A program made the position numbers and the translations under genes. From contig VCJN01001770.1 of NCBI GenBank assembly GCA_006384855.1, forward strand, positions 1 to 64,000: 64,000 nucleotides of DNA. The letters run 5' to 3'. Shown piece by piece: positions 23,135 to 33,773 of this stretch. The notes under the pieces are model-generated. The model had not been told where the DNA came from, made no database searches, and worked only from the letters and a program-made list of their open reading frames with translations. The DNA comes from Tetraselmis striata. Lineage: Eukaryota > Chlorophyta > Chlorodendrophyceae > Chlorodendrales > Chlorodendraceae. The first letter of the stretch is position 1. Each line of letters opens with the position of its first letter.

Positions 23135-23832
23135 TGCATTTAATTCATGAAGTGGGGGAGAGCCGCAGTCCTTGGCTTATTATAGGTTGTGAATGTAATG
23201 CAGCATATCGACATGGCGTGAAAGCTGGGCCCGATGTGGGATATGTCGTTGTATATAATGTGGTACTCATTGTCCGCTGCATGCACGTATTGCTGTGCCT
23301 AGCTCATAGGTGGAAATGTAGTACATATTATGAATTATCAAACCTCTCTCGGCGCTCCCGTGCTGTCGCGGCGCCCCCGCGCCACTGCGGCGCCTAGATC
23401 GCGGATCGCGGCGAACTTGCGGTTGGTTCACTCGTCGAAACGGGGTCCGCTTAACCGCGCTTAATACGGTACTTCTACTGTATTCGTGCTCATTTTTACT
23501 GTACTAGTACCGTATTTCGTATACCCTGACGACTACCCCCGCTTTATGTGAGCTTATCCGCGTTTATCCGCGCTTGTCCATGCATGCCACCAGTACTTGC
23601 GCCACGAGGTCTCAACACTACAGCATTACCCGTACGTGAAACGGTACGTGATGCCCCTCCCGCCGGCCCACCAAGCGTACTTCGCCATGGTGCGCTACCG
23701 CGTGGCGGGCATGCCGCTGCTGATGCGCACGCGGCGGCGGAGCGACTACCTTTATCATCCCTCGTATGACGTGCTTATCATCCGCCGCTCTCGCCCATAA
23801 TCTAACCACTCGCTATCCCACAGCCGCCCCCC
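22950..23832. other. Spacer between the two copies of arm A
   Basis: Besides the end of the remnant described above, it contains an AT-richer stretch, a GGCGCC-rich hairpin-prone segment at about 23350-23400, and a short plus-strand frame at 23597-23800 (HYPYVKRYVMPLPPAHQAYF) that looks protein-like but is unassigned. Confidence 0.35.
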
Positions 23833-24354
23833 TCATCGCACCCTCGTCGCGATGCCTCGCGGCAAATCGAGATCATGCGGCAAGAAGAGCGTCTTCGATG
23901 TATGCGATCGTGCACGCAGAAAAGACATTTCATCCATACGGCGAACGAGTTGGCGAATGATCTGCGATAGGGACCGGCGATAGGGATGCTCCGCCAACGA
24001 GAAGTTGCATGCCCGACTCTTGAGCTCTGTGATTTTGTAGTTGCAACCGCAATCGACACGGTTTTTCGCGCGGAACTCGTCAAATTTGTAGATGTAGAGC
24101 TCGGTCCATATAAAGTAACACCGCCTCTCGTAATAAAGCGTAGTTGTGCATGTGACACCTTCGGGACGGGCCGGCACATGTGCGCCTAATATGACTGAGT
24201 GAATAATAAAGGGGCACGCAACAATAGCGAAGTGGTGACAGTTCTTTAGGTGCTCAACCGTTGTCATAACTGTTTTCGTCGGGTGCTTTCGGATACAAGG
24301 CCAAAAAGTGGTCGAACGCAGTCCCGGGACCCTCGAAAGCATCCACGACCGCAA
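23833..24354 (-). pseudogene. Unknown protein remnant, copy 2 (inverted)
   Basis: Mirror copy of the remnant in 22462-22949. It keeps YYERRCYFIWTELYIYKFDE and SLAEHPYRRSLSQIIRQLV in one frame for 173 residues. At its N-terminus the frame differs from copy 1, so at least one indel separates them. Most differences from copy 1 are single substitutions. Confidence 0.4.
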
Positions 24355-25105
24355 AAATGACGCCTATGCTTGCCTCGCACTGCAATCACCTGCACTAGAC
24401 AGTCAATGTAAATACACATGCGCGCTACGCGGTGTCCCCCTCTCCAGAGGGCCCCCTCTCCGATAAAGGCTTCCCTCCCTAGAGGGTACTACCCGTTGTA
24501 TCGTGGGCACGGTGTGGGCACCGCAAACACCTGCACCAGACACTCAGTGTGAATACACATACGCGCTACCATGTGTCCCCCTCTCCCGAGGGTCCCCTCT
24601 CTAGAGGGTCCCCTTCCCAGAGGGTCCCCTTCTCAGAGGGTCCGCTTCCCATAGTGGCGTCCCGACATGTATTAAACCCGTCGCTCTGCTCGCCCGCGAT
24701 CCCCAACCGTGCCATGTCGCTGCGCACTCCGCGGTCACTACTCTCAATACGGGCGACCCGCCCCTCACCCTCACTCCATCCGCGTTGACCTTGATATGCG
24801 TTCATCGTGGCGTCCGTTCCCATCATTCATCGCCATGTGTTGGTGGTGGTCCGCTCGGAGACTCGTCGTTGTGACCGGTGAGGGTGTCCCGCGCTTGCGC
24901 ACATTTGGCCACCATTCGGCACCCTTCCCTTCGACGCGTCTCGACGGCGTACAGCCAGGCAAGACTAGGTTAGGTCATAGCCCTGGACCCTATCAGTAGG
25001 CGATCGGGGTAACAACGGCGTACCGAGGTACAATTCAAAGCCTTTCCGCGCGACTGCACGCAACATAGCAACGCCCTCATCATAATGTCGTTTCCGTGTC
25101 TACAA
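23935..25105 (-). repeat. Inverted-repeat arm A (right)
   Basis: Reverse-complement partner of 21745-22925. Its outer end continues straight into arm B (about 24880-25965), so the bases 24880-25105 belong to both repeat pairs. Confidence 0.85.
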
Positions 25106-25965
25106 AAACAGTAAAAATCATGGATCCATAAATGGTCCCGGGCGGAAACTAACACGGTAGACAAGGTAAGCTAGCAAGATGACCGCACGTTGCTAACAAG
25201 GTGAGACCGCACCTTGAGATCGACTATGATCATCTTGTTACATGCCCCGCCCGGCCGGTATGTCGATGTAGTCCGGTCACCTCATAGTGCGTCCGCGGAT
25301 GCAACCCGCCCGAACTACTCGCCCCCTCGTGTGTACTACTCTTAGCGCACCACTGCTCGCCCGGACGCCCAATTGCCCATCATCTCCGCCCCGTTATGCT
25401 TCAACTAGTATCCGTAAGGCCCCCCCTCCGGTCTCCCCATTCGTCTTCTAGTATCTACCAATATCGACTGTGTTCGGAGGTGGGGGGGGGGGCGGGGGGG
25501 GGGGGGGGCGCGGATGGCGAGCGTGTAGTAGGCACGTTATGTCCGTATAGCGCCGACGTGGCGCTAACGACCTGCCGACCTCCCACCCGCACCTCGGCAT
25601 CATGGACGCGCGGGCAAGCAGTCACGAACTTTTGATTAGCCCATACGTCCGGGCGTATGTCTGGTGGACGATGTGGGGAGTCGCGGCCTATTGCGTCAAC
25701 TGATGGCCCGTCAACGCAGCACTGCCGGCTCGGCATGTCAATTCCCCATTTCCGCACTGCGTTGCTGAAACCATACATCCTTTGCCAGTATCTGTAAGCA
25801 CCCCCCCCCCCCCCCCCCCCACTTCTTCCCCTTCGTCTTCCAGTGTCTAGCCTGTCTACCAATATGGAATGTGCTCGCGGGTAAGATGGGGGGGGGGGGG
25901 GGGGGGGGCTTACTACACACAGTCGGACGGCGCGTGTGTAGGTCCGTGGTGTGATCGTGTCCATG
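24880..25965 (+). repeat. Inverted-repeat arm B (left)
   Basis: About 1.08 kb matched base by base by the reverse complement of 30188-31215, apart from scattered substitutions and different lengths of C/G runs. It contains two similar modules, each with a GTAAG donor-like site followed by C-rich sequence and a CTTCGTCTTCTAG or CTTCGTCTTCCAG acceptor-like site, then TACCAATAT. These read like introns of a multi-exon gene on the plus strand, though I could not assemble a protein from the exons. Confidence 0.85.
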
Positions 25966-25975
25966 GCGCCTACAA

Positions 25976-26120
25976 CATGCCGACCTCCTCCCCGCAGCAC
26001 CTCGGCATCACGCACGCGTAGACACGCAGTCACAAACTTTTGATTAGCCCATACGTATGAGCGTATGTATGGTGGGCGATGTGGGGAGTCGTGGCCTATT
26101 GCGTCAATTGATGGCCCGTC
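25976..26120 (+). repeat. Direct copy of the 25569-25712 module
   Basis: About 145 bases containing CTTTTGATTAGCCCATACGT, then GATGTGGGGAGTCG and CTATTGCGTCAA, repeated in direct orientation about 407 bases after the first copy. The right arm carries only one (inverted) copy at about 30398-30545, so arm B was rearranged on the left. Confidence 0.75.
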
Positions 26121-26165
26121 GACTGGTCATCCTCGGATCGTGCGCAATATTTTCCGACTTGACGA

Positions 26166-26693
26166 TTGGGAATGCGTGGGTGGAGCGGCGCATACTACGC
26201 GGTGCGCGTGGTCGGTGCCCGCGGGAGTGGAGCTACCTACCAGCCGGTGGGAGTGGGGATGTCGCACCGCGGGTGGCATGTGGCCGTGTTCCAAGGGTCC
26301 GGACGGAACTTGCCGCGCGGCGGGAGGGCCGCGGCGGTGTCAGTCGTCGGAAGGAATGCGCCCTTACCACGCATGGGAAGGCTGCTACGCCATTACGCCC
26401 CACGCTGATACGGGCAGGGTGCGGCCCGTCGCGTCAATATGTATCCGGTGCAAGGGCTAGGGCGTAGCTTGGGAGACGAAGGGAGTATCTATCTCGTAGC
26501 GTGCCTATGGCCCCCGGAGGCCAGGCAGCTAGCGTCATGGCGGGTGTGGGAGGTACAACCGCTGTATCGGGCGGGAGTTGCTATCCTTGCCCAGCTTATT
26601 GGCATGAGGTCGATAAAGCCCTCCGCCATGTTGCCGGTAAGACAAGGGCATATGTGCTCGACCACTGAGCCCGCTGCTATGGATACGCCTTAA
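26166..26693 (+). pseudogene. Unassigned interrupted ORF inside the palindrome
   Basis: Two open frames in the same phase (26166-26408 and 26439-26693) are separated by one stop. They include SHRGWHVAVFQGSGRNLP and YLVACLWPPEARQLASW. Composition suggests coding origin but no family is recognised. It lies in the ~1.1 kb that is present only on the left side of the palindrome (about 25975-27090). Confidence 0.25.
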
Positions 26694-26703
26694 GCGAGGG
26701 TAG

Positions 26704-26765
26704 TCCCCCCCCCCCCCCCCTCCCCCCCCCCGCCGCCCCCCCCCCCTCCCCGCCCCCACCCCCGC
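26704..26765. repeat. C-rich low-complexity tract
   Basis: Almost pure C interrupted by single T, G or A over about 60 bases, directly after the ORF ending at 26693. Confidence 0.85.
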
Positions 26766-27108
26766 GCGTCGGCCCCCTGAGTCCCCCGCAGGCGGGGTGC
26801 AATCATTTACCAAACGTAATAACAACGGTTGTCTCTCCACCAGCAGATGTGTCCGCACGTAGAGGCTACACTCGACATATCTCCGTGCTAGGTGCGCTCA
26901 TGTTGCCACACCGTCATCTAACCCTTCTCACTGTGAAGCGTCCTCACCAACATGGGGTACTACCTCTGGATCGGGGGGACCTCCACCCGCCCCTAGCCCG
27001 TCATCATCTAGTGGCAACCCCATTCTCCCAAGATTTCGGAATCGGGACCCACTGTAAAACCATGTTGTCATTGATGAGGAGTTAGACAAAGCATGAGGTG
27101 GTCGTGCT

Positions 27109-27642
27109 TTGACATGTGAACCGTTTGCGTTGCGGGTCGATGGGCCGTTTCAGAGTACATCAAGTGGCTCATATGACGGTCCCTATCAAGGGGCATTGTT
27201 GAACGCAGTGCATGAAGTGCATGCACGACTGGCCGGGGCGATGGAAGGTAACAGAGAAGGAGGCGAGAGTCTCGGGGAAGAGGCCGCCGACGACATGACT
27301 GACGGCCCGTTTCAGGAGTGGCGACGCAAGATGCAAAATGGCATGTTGCACCTGAACCAGGCAACTGGGGGGAAGAAGCGGGGAAGCGTGAGCGCACATG
27401 GGACCGGCGGCAGAAAGCCACGCATGACAGTTTTTTCTTACGTACGGCCCGAATTTGCCGCTGCCATACTTGAGTTAAGCGCTACCTAACCCCCAATGTG
27501 TGAGAATTGTAATCTAGAGGAGGCAGTGGTCATGTGTCTGGAATGCACGTGTTTGTCCCCCACGTTGCTGTGCGCAACGTGCGACGGGAAATCCCACAAG
27601 AACGCGCAATTTTATCGCCGCGAGGCATGGACAGAGGAGTAG
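27109..27642 (+). pseudogene. KDZ (Kyakuja)-like protein fragment with CxC-type zinc cluster
   Basis: One reading phase, interrupted by a single TAA at 27487-27489. The first 126 residues are hydrophilic (DGPFQSTSSGSYDGPYQGAL, then FSYVRPEFAAAILEL). After the stop the same phase gives MCENCNLEEAVVMCLECTC, then LLCATCDGKSHKNAQ and YRREAW. The spacing C-x2-C, C-x2-C-x-C, L-C-x2-C-D, H, R-x2-W is that of the CxC clusters found at the N-terminus of Kyakuja-Dileera-Zisupton transposases. No KDZ catalytic region was found, so this is a fragment. A mirror copy lies at about 29770-30171. Confidence 0.5.
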
Positions 27643-27659
27643 ATTTGTATGAGACGCGT

Positions 27660-29085
27660 AAATGCGAATGAGGCGCCACAACACTTATGCACGTAGACAC
27701 CCCCGTAACGCATGACATGCATAATATATACGTGTCTAGAAGACACTACCCAAACCGGTGTTAGTCGGGCCACGGACGCCACACATGAACACAACAATGG
27801 CAATGCCGCGCCGCTGCTCCACACTCCATGCTCCGACACCCTCTATTCCCCGCAGCATAGTTCGCCAGCCCACGCCCACGCTGCCCCATATGTGCTGGCC
27901 ATTGCAGACAAAACCATGGCAGTGCCTTGTAACATGTGTGTAAGCAACTCTTGCAGCGAGTTTGAGCTCCAACCCCACTCATCGGTTCCCCCGCGTGTAT
28001 TTCTAGGCAATGCCACAAACTCGTTGCCGGGTGTTGCACTACACTAGCAGTGCGTATACGGCCCCACAACAAATAATGCACGCATACACCCTCGTATCGC
28101 ATGACATGCATAATAGTCACACGCCCAGAGGACACCACACAAACCCTTGATTACAGTTATTTCCCGCATCATAGTTGGGAGGCCCACACGCCCGCACTTC
28201 CCCATATGTGCTGGCCATTGCAGACGAAAATCATGGCAGTGCCGTGCAGTATATGTAAGCAACACTTCCTATGAGTTTCAGCTCGAACCGCACCGATCGG
28301 TGCCCCCGCGTTCATTGACGTGGTGTACACTTGTCATACGATATCCCCATCGTTGATATCACATCGCACGGCTGGAATATTCAAGCGCATTTTCGTGGGC
28401 GCATAACGCGGCTGGATTGTTAAGGCGCGGGTGGCGGCGGCGCCGGCGGCGCGGGCGGCGCGGGGATGGCATTGCCATGTAGTATATGTAAGCAACGCTT
28501 GCTGCGAGTTTGATTTCTGATCCATCAAACCGCACTAATCGATGCCCTCGCGTTAATTTACAGCGAGCTGTCAAGCCCGTTGCCGGCATGGTATTGCATA
28601 GCACCAGCAGTGCGTATACGGCACCACAACAATGATGCACGCAGACACCCCCGTAACGCATGGCATTCATAACACATGTCTAAAAGAAACTACCCAAAGC
28701 GGTATTAGTAGGGCCACGGACGCCACACACGCCAAACACAACAGTGTCATGGCCGCGCCGCTGCTCCATACTCCATGCTCCGAAACCATATATACAGCTA
28801 TTCCCGCAGCACAATTCGCGAGACAATGCCCGCGCTGCCGCATATGTGCTGGCCATTGCAGACAAAATCATGGCAGTGCCGTGTAGTATATTATGTAAGC
28901 AACACTTCCTGCGAGTTTGGGCTCATACCGCACCGATCAACGCCCCCGCGTTCATTGACGTGATGTACACTTGTCACATGGTATCCCCACCGTTGATAAC
29001 ACATCGCATGGCTGGAATATTCAACCGCATTTTTGTGGGCGCACATCGCGGCTTGATTGTTCAGGCGCGGGCGGCTACGGCGTGG
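27660..29085 (+). repeat. Diverged tandem repeat, three units
   Basis: Unit starts (CCACAACA, then ATGCACGCA and CCCGTAACGCATG) occur at about 27669, 28063 and 28625. Later landmarks repeat too: TGTGCTGGCCATTGCAGAC at about 27892, 28210 and 28848, and CGTTCATTGACGTG at about 28310 and 28950. Units are roughly 390-560 bases with internal deletions. Short frames such as ADKTMAVPCNMCVSNSCS are shared, so the unit may once have been coding. Confidence 0.7.
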
Positions 29086-29289
29086 GGGCGCGGGTGGCGT
29101 GGGCCACACCTTCTTGCCGTAGCTTAATTCGTTGGCCCATGCCCATTTCAGCCCAACGCACGCCAGAGGCCACCGTCATTCCGCACTCAAGAAGGGAGAT
29201 CCCCATATAGTGTCGATCACAATGGGATATGGGTTACATGGGTTGTGCTGTTGGTACATCCGTCGCAACAAGATGGTTTAGTCCAGCGG

Positions 29290-29660
29290 TCACGCGCCTG
29301 TCACATGCCATGATTGTGCTATCATCGCTATACTTGTGGTCCATGCTACCCAAAAGTGTATGGCGGATACTGTAGGTTCCCTCGCAGCGTTTACACCATG
29401 CATAACCCCAGCGTGCATGACTACAAGGACATGTGTGGCGACGCGTATCAATTCCTGTTAGCACGAGATTCCGGTGTGTTGGGAGCACCCCCCTCGTCGC
29501 CACAGCCCGACCCGCGACAGCTTGGCACCTCGATTTCACTTGGGTGCAATGACTCGTCATCGCTCCCATCGTCGGCAATTCCGTCGACGCCTAGGTCGCG
29601 CAAAATGTCTCTCGCAAGATATTTCTGCACCGCACAAAGACATGGCGTGGCCAATTAATG
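29290..29660 (+). CDS. Possible ORF fragment, unassigned
   Basis: A frame from about 29314 encodes MCYHRYTCGPCYPKVYGG and then HDYKDMCGDAYQFLLARDSG, ending in a serine/proline-rich tail. Cys pairs suggest a metal-binding segment. No family is recognised. It may belong to the same element as the CxC-type fragments on either side. Confidence 0.25.
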
Positions 29661-29769
29661 TGCATGAGGATGGGGCGAAGGAAGCTGAGGGGGGGGGTAC
29701 TATTCATGGGGGGCGACGTACAGCACGCTTTATTAGGGGATACACATCATCAACACATTGAAGGAACAC

Positions 29770-30171
29770 GTGCGCAGGGATCCGTTCGATCTACTCCTCT
29801 TTCCATGCCTCGCGGCGATGAAAGTGCGCATTATTGTGGCATTTCCCGTTGCACGTCGCGCACATCAGTGTGGGGACAAACACGTGCAGTCCATACACAT
29901 GACCACTGCCTCATCAGCACACTTGCCACTCCATCTCGTCAGTCATGCCGTCGGTGGCCTCTTCCCCGGGACTCTCGCCTCCTTCTCTGTTACCTTCCAT
30001 CGCCCCGGCCAGTCGTGCATGCACTTCGTGCACTGCATTCAACACTGCCTCTTGATAGGGACCGTCATATGAGCCACTTGATGTACTCTGAAACGGCCCA
30101 TCGACCCGCAACGCAAACGGTTCACATGTCAAAACACGACCAGGTCGTGGGCGCGCCACGGACACCATCAC
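29770..30171 (-). pseudogene. Mirror copy of the KDZ-like fragment
   Basis: On the minus strand 30171-29914 reads LTCEPFALRVDGPFQSTSSG and NAVHEVHARLAGAMEGN, matching the N-terminal part of the copy at 27109. Further on, 29915-29800 encodes in shifted frames a Cys cluster ending HFHRREAWKEE, the same CxC-type end as the left copy (there YRREAW). The middle part (about 27300-27520 of the left copy) is deleted here. Confidence 0.5.
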
Positions 30172-30187
30172 ACCACATACCTACACA

Positions 30188-31215
30188 CGCGCCGTCCGAC
30201 TGCGTGTAGTAAGCCCCCCATCCTACCCGCGAGCACATTCCATATTGGTAGACAGGCTAGACACTGGAAGACGAAGGGGAAGAAGTGGGGGGGGGGGGGG
30301 TGCTTACAGATACTGGCAAAGGATGTATGGTTTCAGCAACGCAGTGCGGAAATGGGGAATGGACATGCCGAGCCGGCAGTGCTGCGCTGGCGGGCCATCA
30401 GTTGACGCAATAGGCCGCGACTCCCCACATCGTCCACCAGACATACGCCCGGACGTATGGGCTAATCAAAAGTTCGTGACTGCTTGCCCGCGCGTCCATG
30501 ATGCCGAGGTGCGGGTGGGAGGTCAGCAGGTCGTTAGCGCCACGTCGGCGCTATACGGACATAACGTGCCTACTACACGCTCGCCATCCCCCCCCCCCCC
30601 CCCCCACCTCCGAACACAGTCGATATTGGTAGATACTAGAAGACGAATGGGGAGACCGGAGGGGGGGCCTTACGGATACTGGAAAAGGATGTCTAGTTGA
30701 AGTATAACGGGGCGGAGATGATGGGCAATTGGGCGTCCGGGCGAGCAGTGGTGCGCTAAGAGTAGTGCACACGAGGGGGCGAGTAGTTCGGGCGGGTTGC
30801 ATCCGCGGACGCACTATGAGGTGACCGGACTACATCGACACACCGGCCGGGCGGGGCATGTAACATGATAATCATAGTCGATCTCTAGGTGCGGTCTCAC
30901 CTTGTTAGCAACGTGCGGTCATCTTGCTAGCTTATCTTGTCTACCGTGTTAGTTTCCGCCCGGGACCATTTATGGATCCATGATTTTTAATGTTTTTGTA
31001 GACACGGAAACGACATTATGATGAGGGCGTTGTTCTGTTGCGTGCAGTCGCGCGGAAAGGCTTTGAACTGTACCTCGGTACGCCGTTGTTACCCCGCTCG
31101 CCTACTGCTAGGGTCCAGGGCTATGCCTGGCTGTACGCCGTCGAGACGCGTCGAAGGGAAGGGTGCCGAATGGTGGCCAAATGTGCGCAAGCGCGGGACA
31201 CCCTCACCCGTCACA
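30188..31215 (-). repeat. Inverted-repeat arm B (right)
   Basis: Reverse-complement partner of 24880-25965; see that entry. The C/G runs differ in length between arms, while unique sequence matches closely. Confidence 0.85.
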
Positions 31216-31239
31216 ACGACGACGGGGGGGGGGGGGGGG

Positions 31240-31545
31240 GGGGGGGCTTACGGATACTGGGAACGGATGTCTAGTTTAAGCATAACGCGGCGGAGAATGG
31301 CAATGGGGCGGCCGGGCGGGCAGTGGTGCGCTGGGGAGCGCGCCGGCGTGGCACAAGCGCGGACGAGTAATCCTTGGTCCGGGCGGGTTGCATCCGCGGA
31401 CGCACTACGTGGTGACCGGACTATACATCAAGACACCGGCCGGGCGGAGCATGTAACAAGATGTTCATGGTCGGCCACAAGGTGCGGTCACCTTGTTAGC
31501 AACATGCGGTCACCTTGTTAGCAACGTGCGATCATCTTGCTAGCT
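31240..31545 (+). repeat. Extra copy of the arm-B terminal segment
   Basis: Repeats 30660-30960 in direct orientation (CTTACGGATACTGG, GGGTTGCATCCGCGGACGCA, CACCGGCCGGGCGG). It ends with two tandem copies of a CGGTCACCTTGTTAGCAAC unit and CATCTTGCTAGCTT, directly before the 5' LTR of the copia element. Confidence 0.8.
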
Positions 31546-31559
31546 TCCCCTGTCTACCT

Positions 31560-31838
31560 TGTTGACGAACACTGGTCGAAGCAGATAATCAACTGGTCCA
31601 CTGGTCCATACCCCATATTTCTGACAAGTGTCCGACTGAACCTGAATAGCCTTTTATATATTGGAACCAGATCAAGAAGCATGAGAAGTGGACAGATGAG
31701 CAGATGGAGCGTGCGCCCCTAGCAAGGGCATCATGTGGATGAGATTGAATATAATGGGATATTTCTCATCATTTGCAAACAAAATATTCTGATCCCACAG
31801 ACTCTGTCTCAGCAGCAAGCTAAGAATTCTCCGAAACT
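31560..31838 (+). repeat. 5' LTR of the copia element
   Basis: Aligned by eye with the 3' LTR from TGTTGACGAACACTGGTCGA to TTCTCCGAAA. It lacks about 190 bases present in the 3' LTR between CCACTG and TACCCC. Roughly a dozen substitutions are visible over the best-aligned ~165 bases, so the insertion is not recent. Confidence 0.85.
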
Positions 31839-31913
31839 ATAGAGGTTATGGCTAGCTACACGACTCAAAGCGTCCCAAGCTTCTAGCTCTGCTGTTCAGT
31901 TCTTCGTGCATGT

Positions 31914-32061
31914 GTGCCTGCGTGCCTCGAGCTGTGTGCTCGCTTACTTCGTGCCAGCAGCTTCGCTGCTAAGGAGGGGAGGCGATGTGCCTCTCTCAAA
32001 CCTTTTCTGTCCACCTGTCAAACCCCTGGCCAGCTCTCTCTCGGCAAACCTGGACCTTTCC
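31914..32061 (+). other. Copia leader
   Basis: Sequence between the 5' LTR and the family R insertion. No clear primer-binding site or gag was identified. A short open frame (31914-32102) has no recognisable domain. Confidence 0.3.
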
Positions 32062-32620
32062 CTAAATTGAAATTGAAATTTGAATTGATTACAACGTGCT
32101 AGTTTGCTGTTCTCCACCGCCCAGACCGAGTTGCTCTTAGGGCCTGCCATCCCCTAACCATAGTAGGGAACACATATAGCGTAATTACAGCTCCGGCTTC
32201 CGGCCATCCTTCGTTTCCAAGCCCCGCTTCCTTCCATCACGTGATCATTAGCTGTGTTACTTTCGGATAACTACGGGTAGTCGCCAATACGAGCGACTAC
32301 CGCTAATTGGCAGTACGGGGATTACGAATGCAATACTCGCCCCACCCCTAAAAGGTTTTCCTATACATTGGCAATGCACCGGCACCGCGCAAGCAATCTT
32401 CGGTCGTCGTGCGTCTTGGCTCCACCTGCCGCCATCGCTGAAAATATCCCGCAGGTCGCGGCGCTGATCGCCCCACCACGCCGGCTGTGGCGGTCCGTCG
32501 ACCTCGGCCGCGGTCCGCCGATGCTGCCTCCATCTCGCCCGCCTGAGCTCTTGCGGTAGGATCCCCAAGGGGGTCTGGAGGGGAAAGGCGGGCACCAACC
32601 CCCCCCCCCCCCCCCCCCTC
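32062..32620 (+). repeat. Dispersed repeat family R, copy inside the copia leader
   Basis: About 560 bases matching 58735-59285. Both start AAATTGAAATTGAAATTTGA or the like, share CATAGTAGGGA, GCGACTA and GGGGATTACGAATGCAATA, continue with GCGTCTTGGCTCCACCTG and GCCATCGCTGAAAATAT, and end at a C tract after CCCCAAGGGGG. It has no obvious coding capacity or terminal inverted repeats. Confidence 0.85.
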
Positions 32621-33499
32621 GTGTCCCCGTGTCGTCGCTCCGTGGTCGGCAGGCAAATCATGCTCGCCCGCGCGCCGCTCGCCTCCGCAGCGCGCCTTCG
32701 TCGTTGTAGCCGCCGGTCCAGGGTCAGACCGAGCTGACCGCCTGCTGACTCCTCCCTGCAGCATGGCTGCGACTCGCTCAGGGCACCTTGGCTCCTGTCT
32801 CATGGCCCCTGAGTCGTTGCCATGCCCGGCCGCTCCGCCCCCGAACGCCCGCCCCGCCTTTAAGTGCCGGGCTCCTGTCTCCTCGCGCTCGCCGCCCTCG
32901 CCCGTTCTCACGGGACGGCTGAGGGTTTCCCGTGTGTTCCGAACGGGTCGGCCGCAGGGCGCCCCCGAACACTCCGCCGTACTTTCGCCGGGATTCGAGT
33001 GATTCGCAGGTGGAATATATACGGGTGGGGGGTACGCCAGATCTTCTGCAAGGTCGGTCGCGGGTCGTATACCGAGGTACGAGAACACGATTTTATTTCG
33101 AACAGCCCTCGCGAGTAGGCTTCCCCCTTCCGAGTCGTATAGACCCCCCCTCTCCACCCGTAGGCGGATCTCGGAGAGGCCGACGGAAGGCGGAGGTCGT
33201 ACAAGAATTAATTTTAGCAGCCCCCCGTACAGGGCTGCTGCCCGGCGGCGCCAGCAGGCGCTACGAGGACTACGAGTATTATTTTTAAAAGCCCCCCATA
33301 GGGCTTCCCGGTCGTCGCAGGATCCAAGGACCCGCCACAACCGGCCACCCCGCTCAGCCCCCTGCCGCACCCAGCCGGGTACGGGTCTTAGGGGTTACCA
33401 GCGCCCACCACGTGGAGGTGGGGGTGGTGCCGCCGGGCCTGCCGCACCCAGGATCCTCCGTCCGCTCCTAGTCGGACGCCGTATGGCGGCGGGCGCCAC
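32621..33499. other. GC-rich leader/insertion, no gene assigned
   Basis: Between the family R copy and the start of protein-like sequence. It contains small hairpins (for example GCAGCCCCCCGTACAGGGCT at about 33219) and long minus-strand open frames that I regard as composition artefacts. Confidence 0.3.
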
Positions 33500-33773
33500 C
33501 TTTCCCTACCTGAGATCCAGATCCCAGCTCTTCTGCCCCATTCTCAGCCTCACTGAGTTCCACTCTCTGATTGGGGCTGTGACAACCGATCCTCTCAACT
33601 TTGGCAAGCTCCCCCTGTCAGCCTCACACGATTGGCGTACCCACTCAGCCTCAGCCTGACAAAGTCTTCCCCGACTCTGACAACATACCGCACGTGGCCC
33701 CAGACAGCCTGATGATGACAAGGCCGTCTCGATTTGTCGCTGCTCCACCTCGCTGGTCGCGCGAAGCAATCCC

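Noticed and set aside
27660-29085. A CRISPR array
   Set aside because: The repeats are long, diverged tandem units of several hundred bases without regular short spacers.
21745-31545. A pure assembly artefact explaining the palindromes
   Set aside because: The arms carry many independent substitutions and an asymmetric 1.1 kb segment, so they are not simple read-through copies; long reads would settle it.
32257-33370. Long minus-strand frame in the copia leader (340 residues)
   Set aside because: It runs across the family R repeat and its C tract, has no domain, and is antisense to the retrotransposon.
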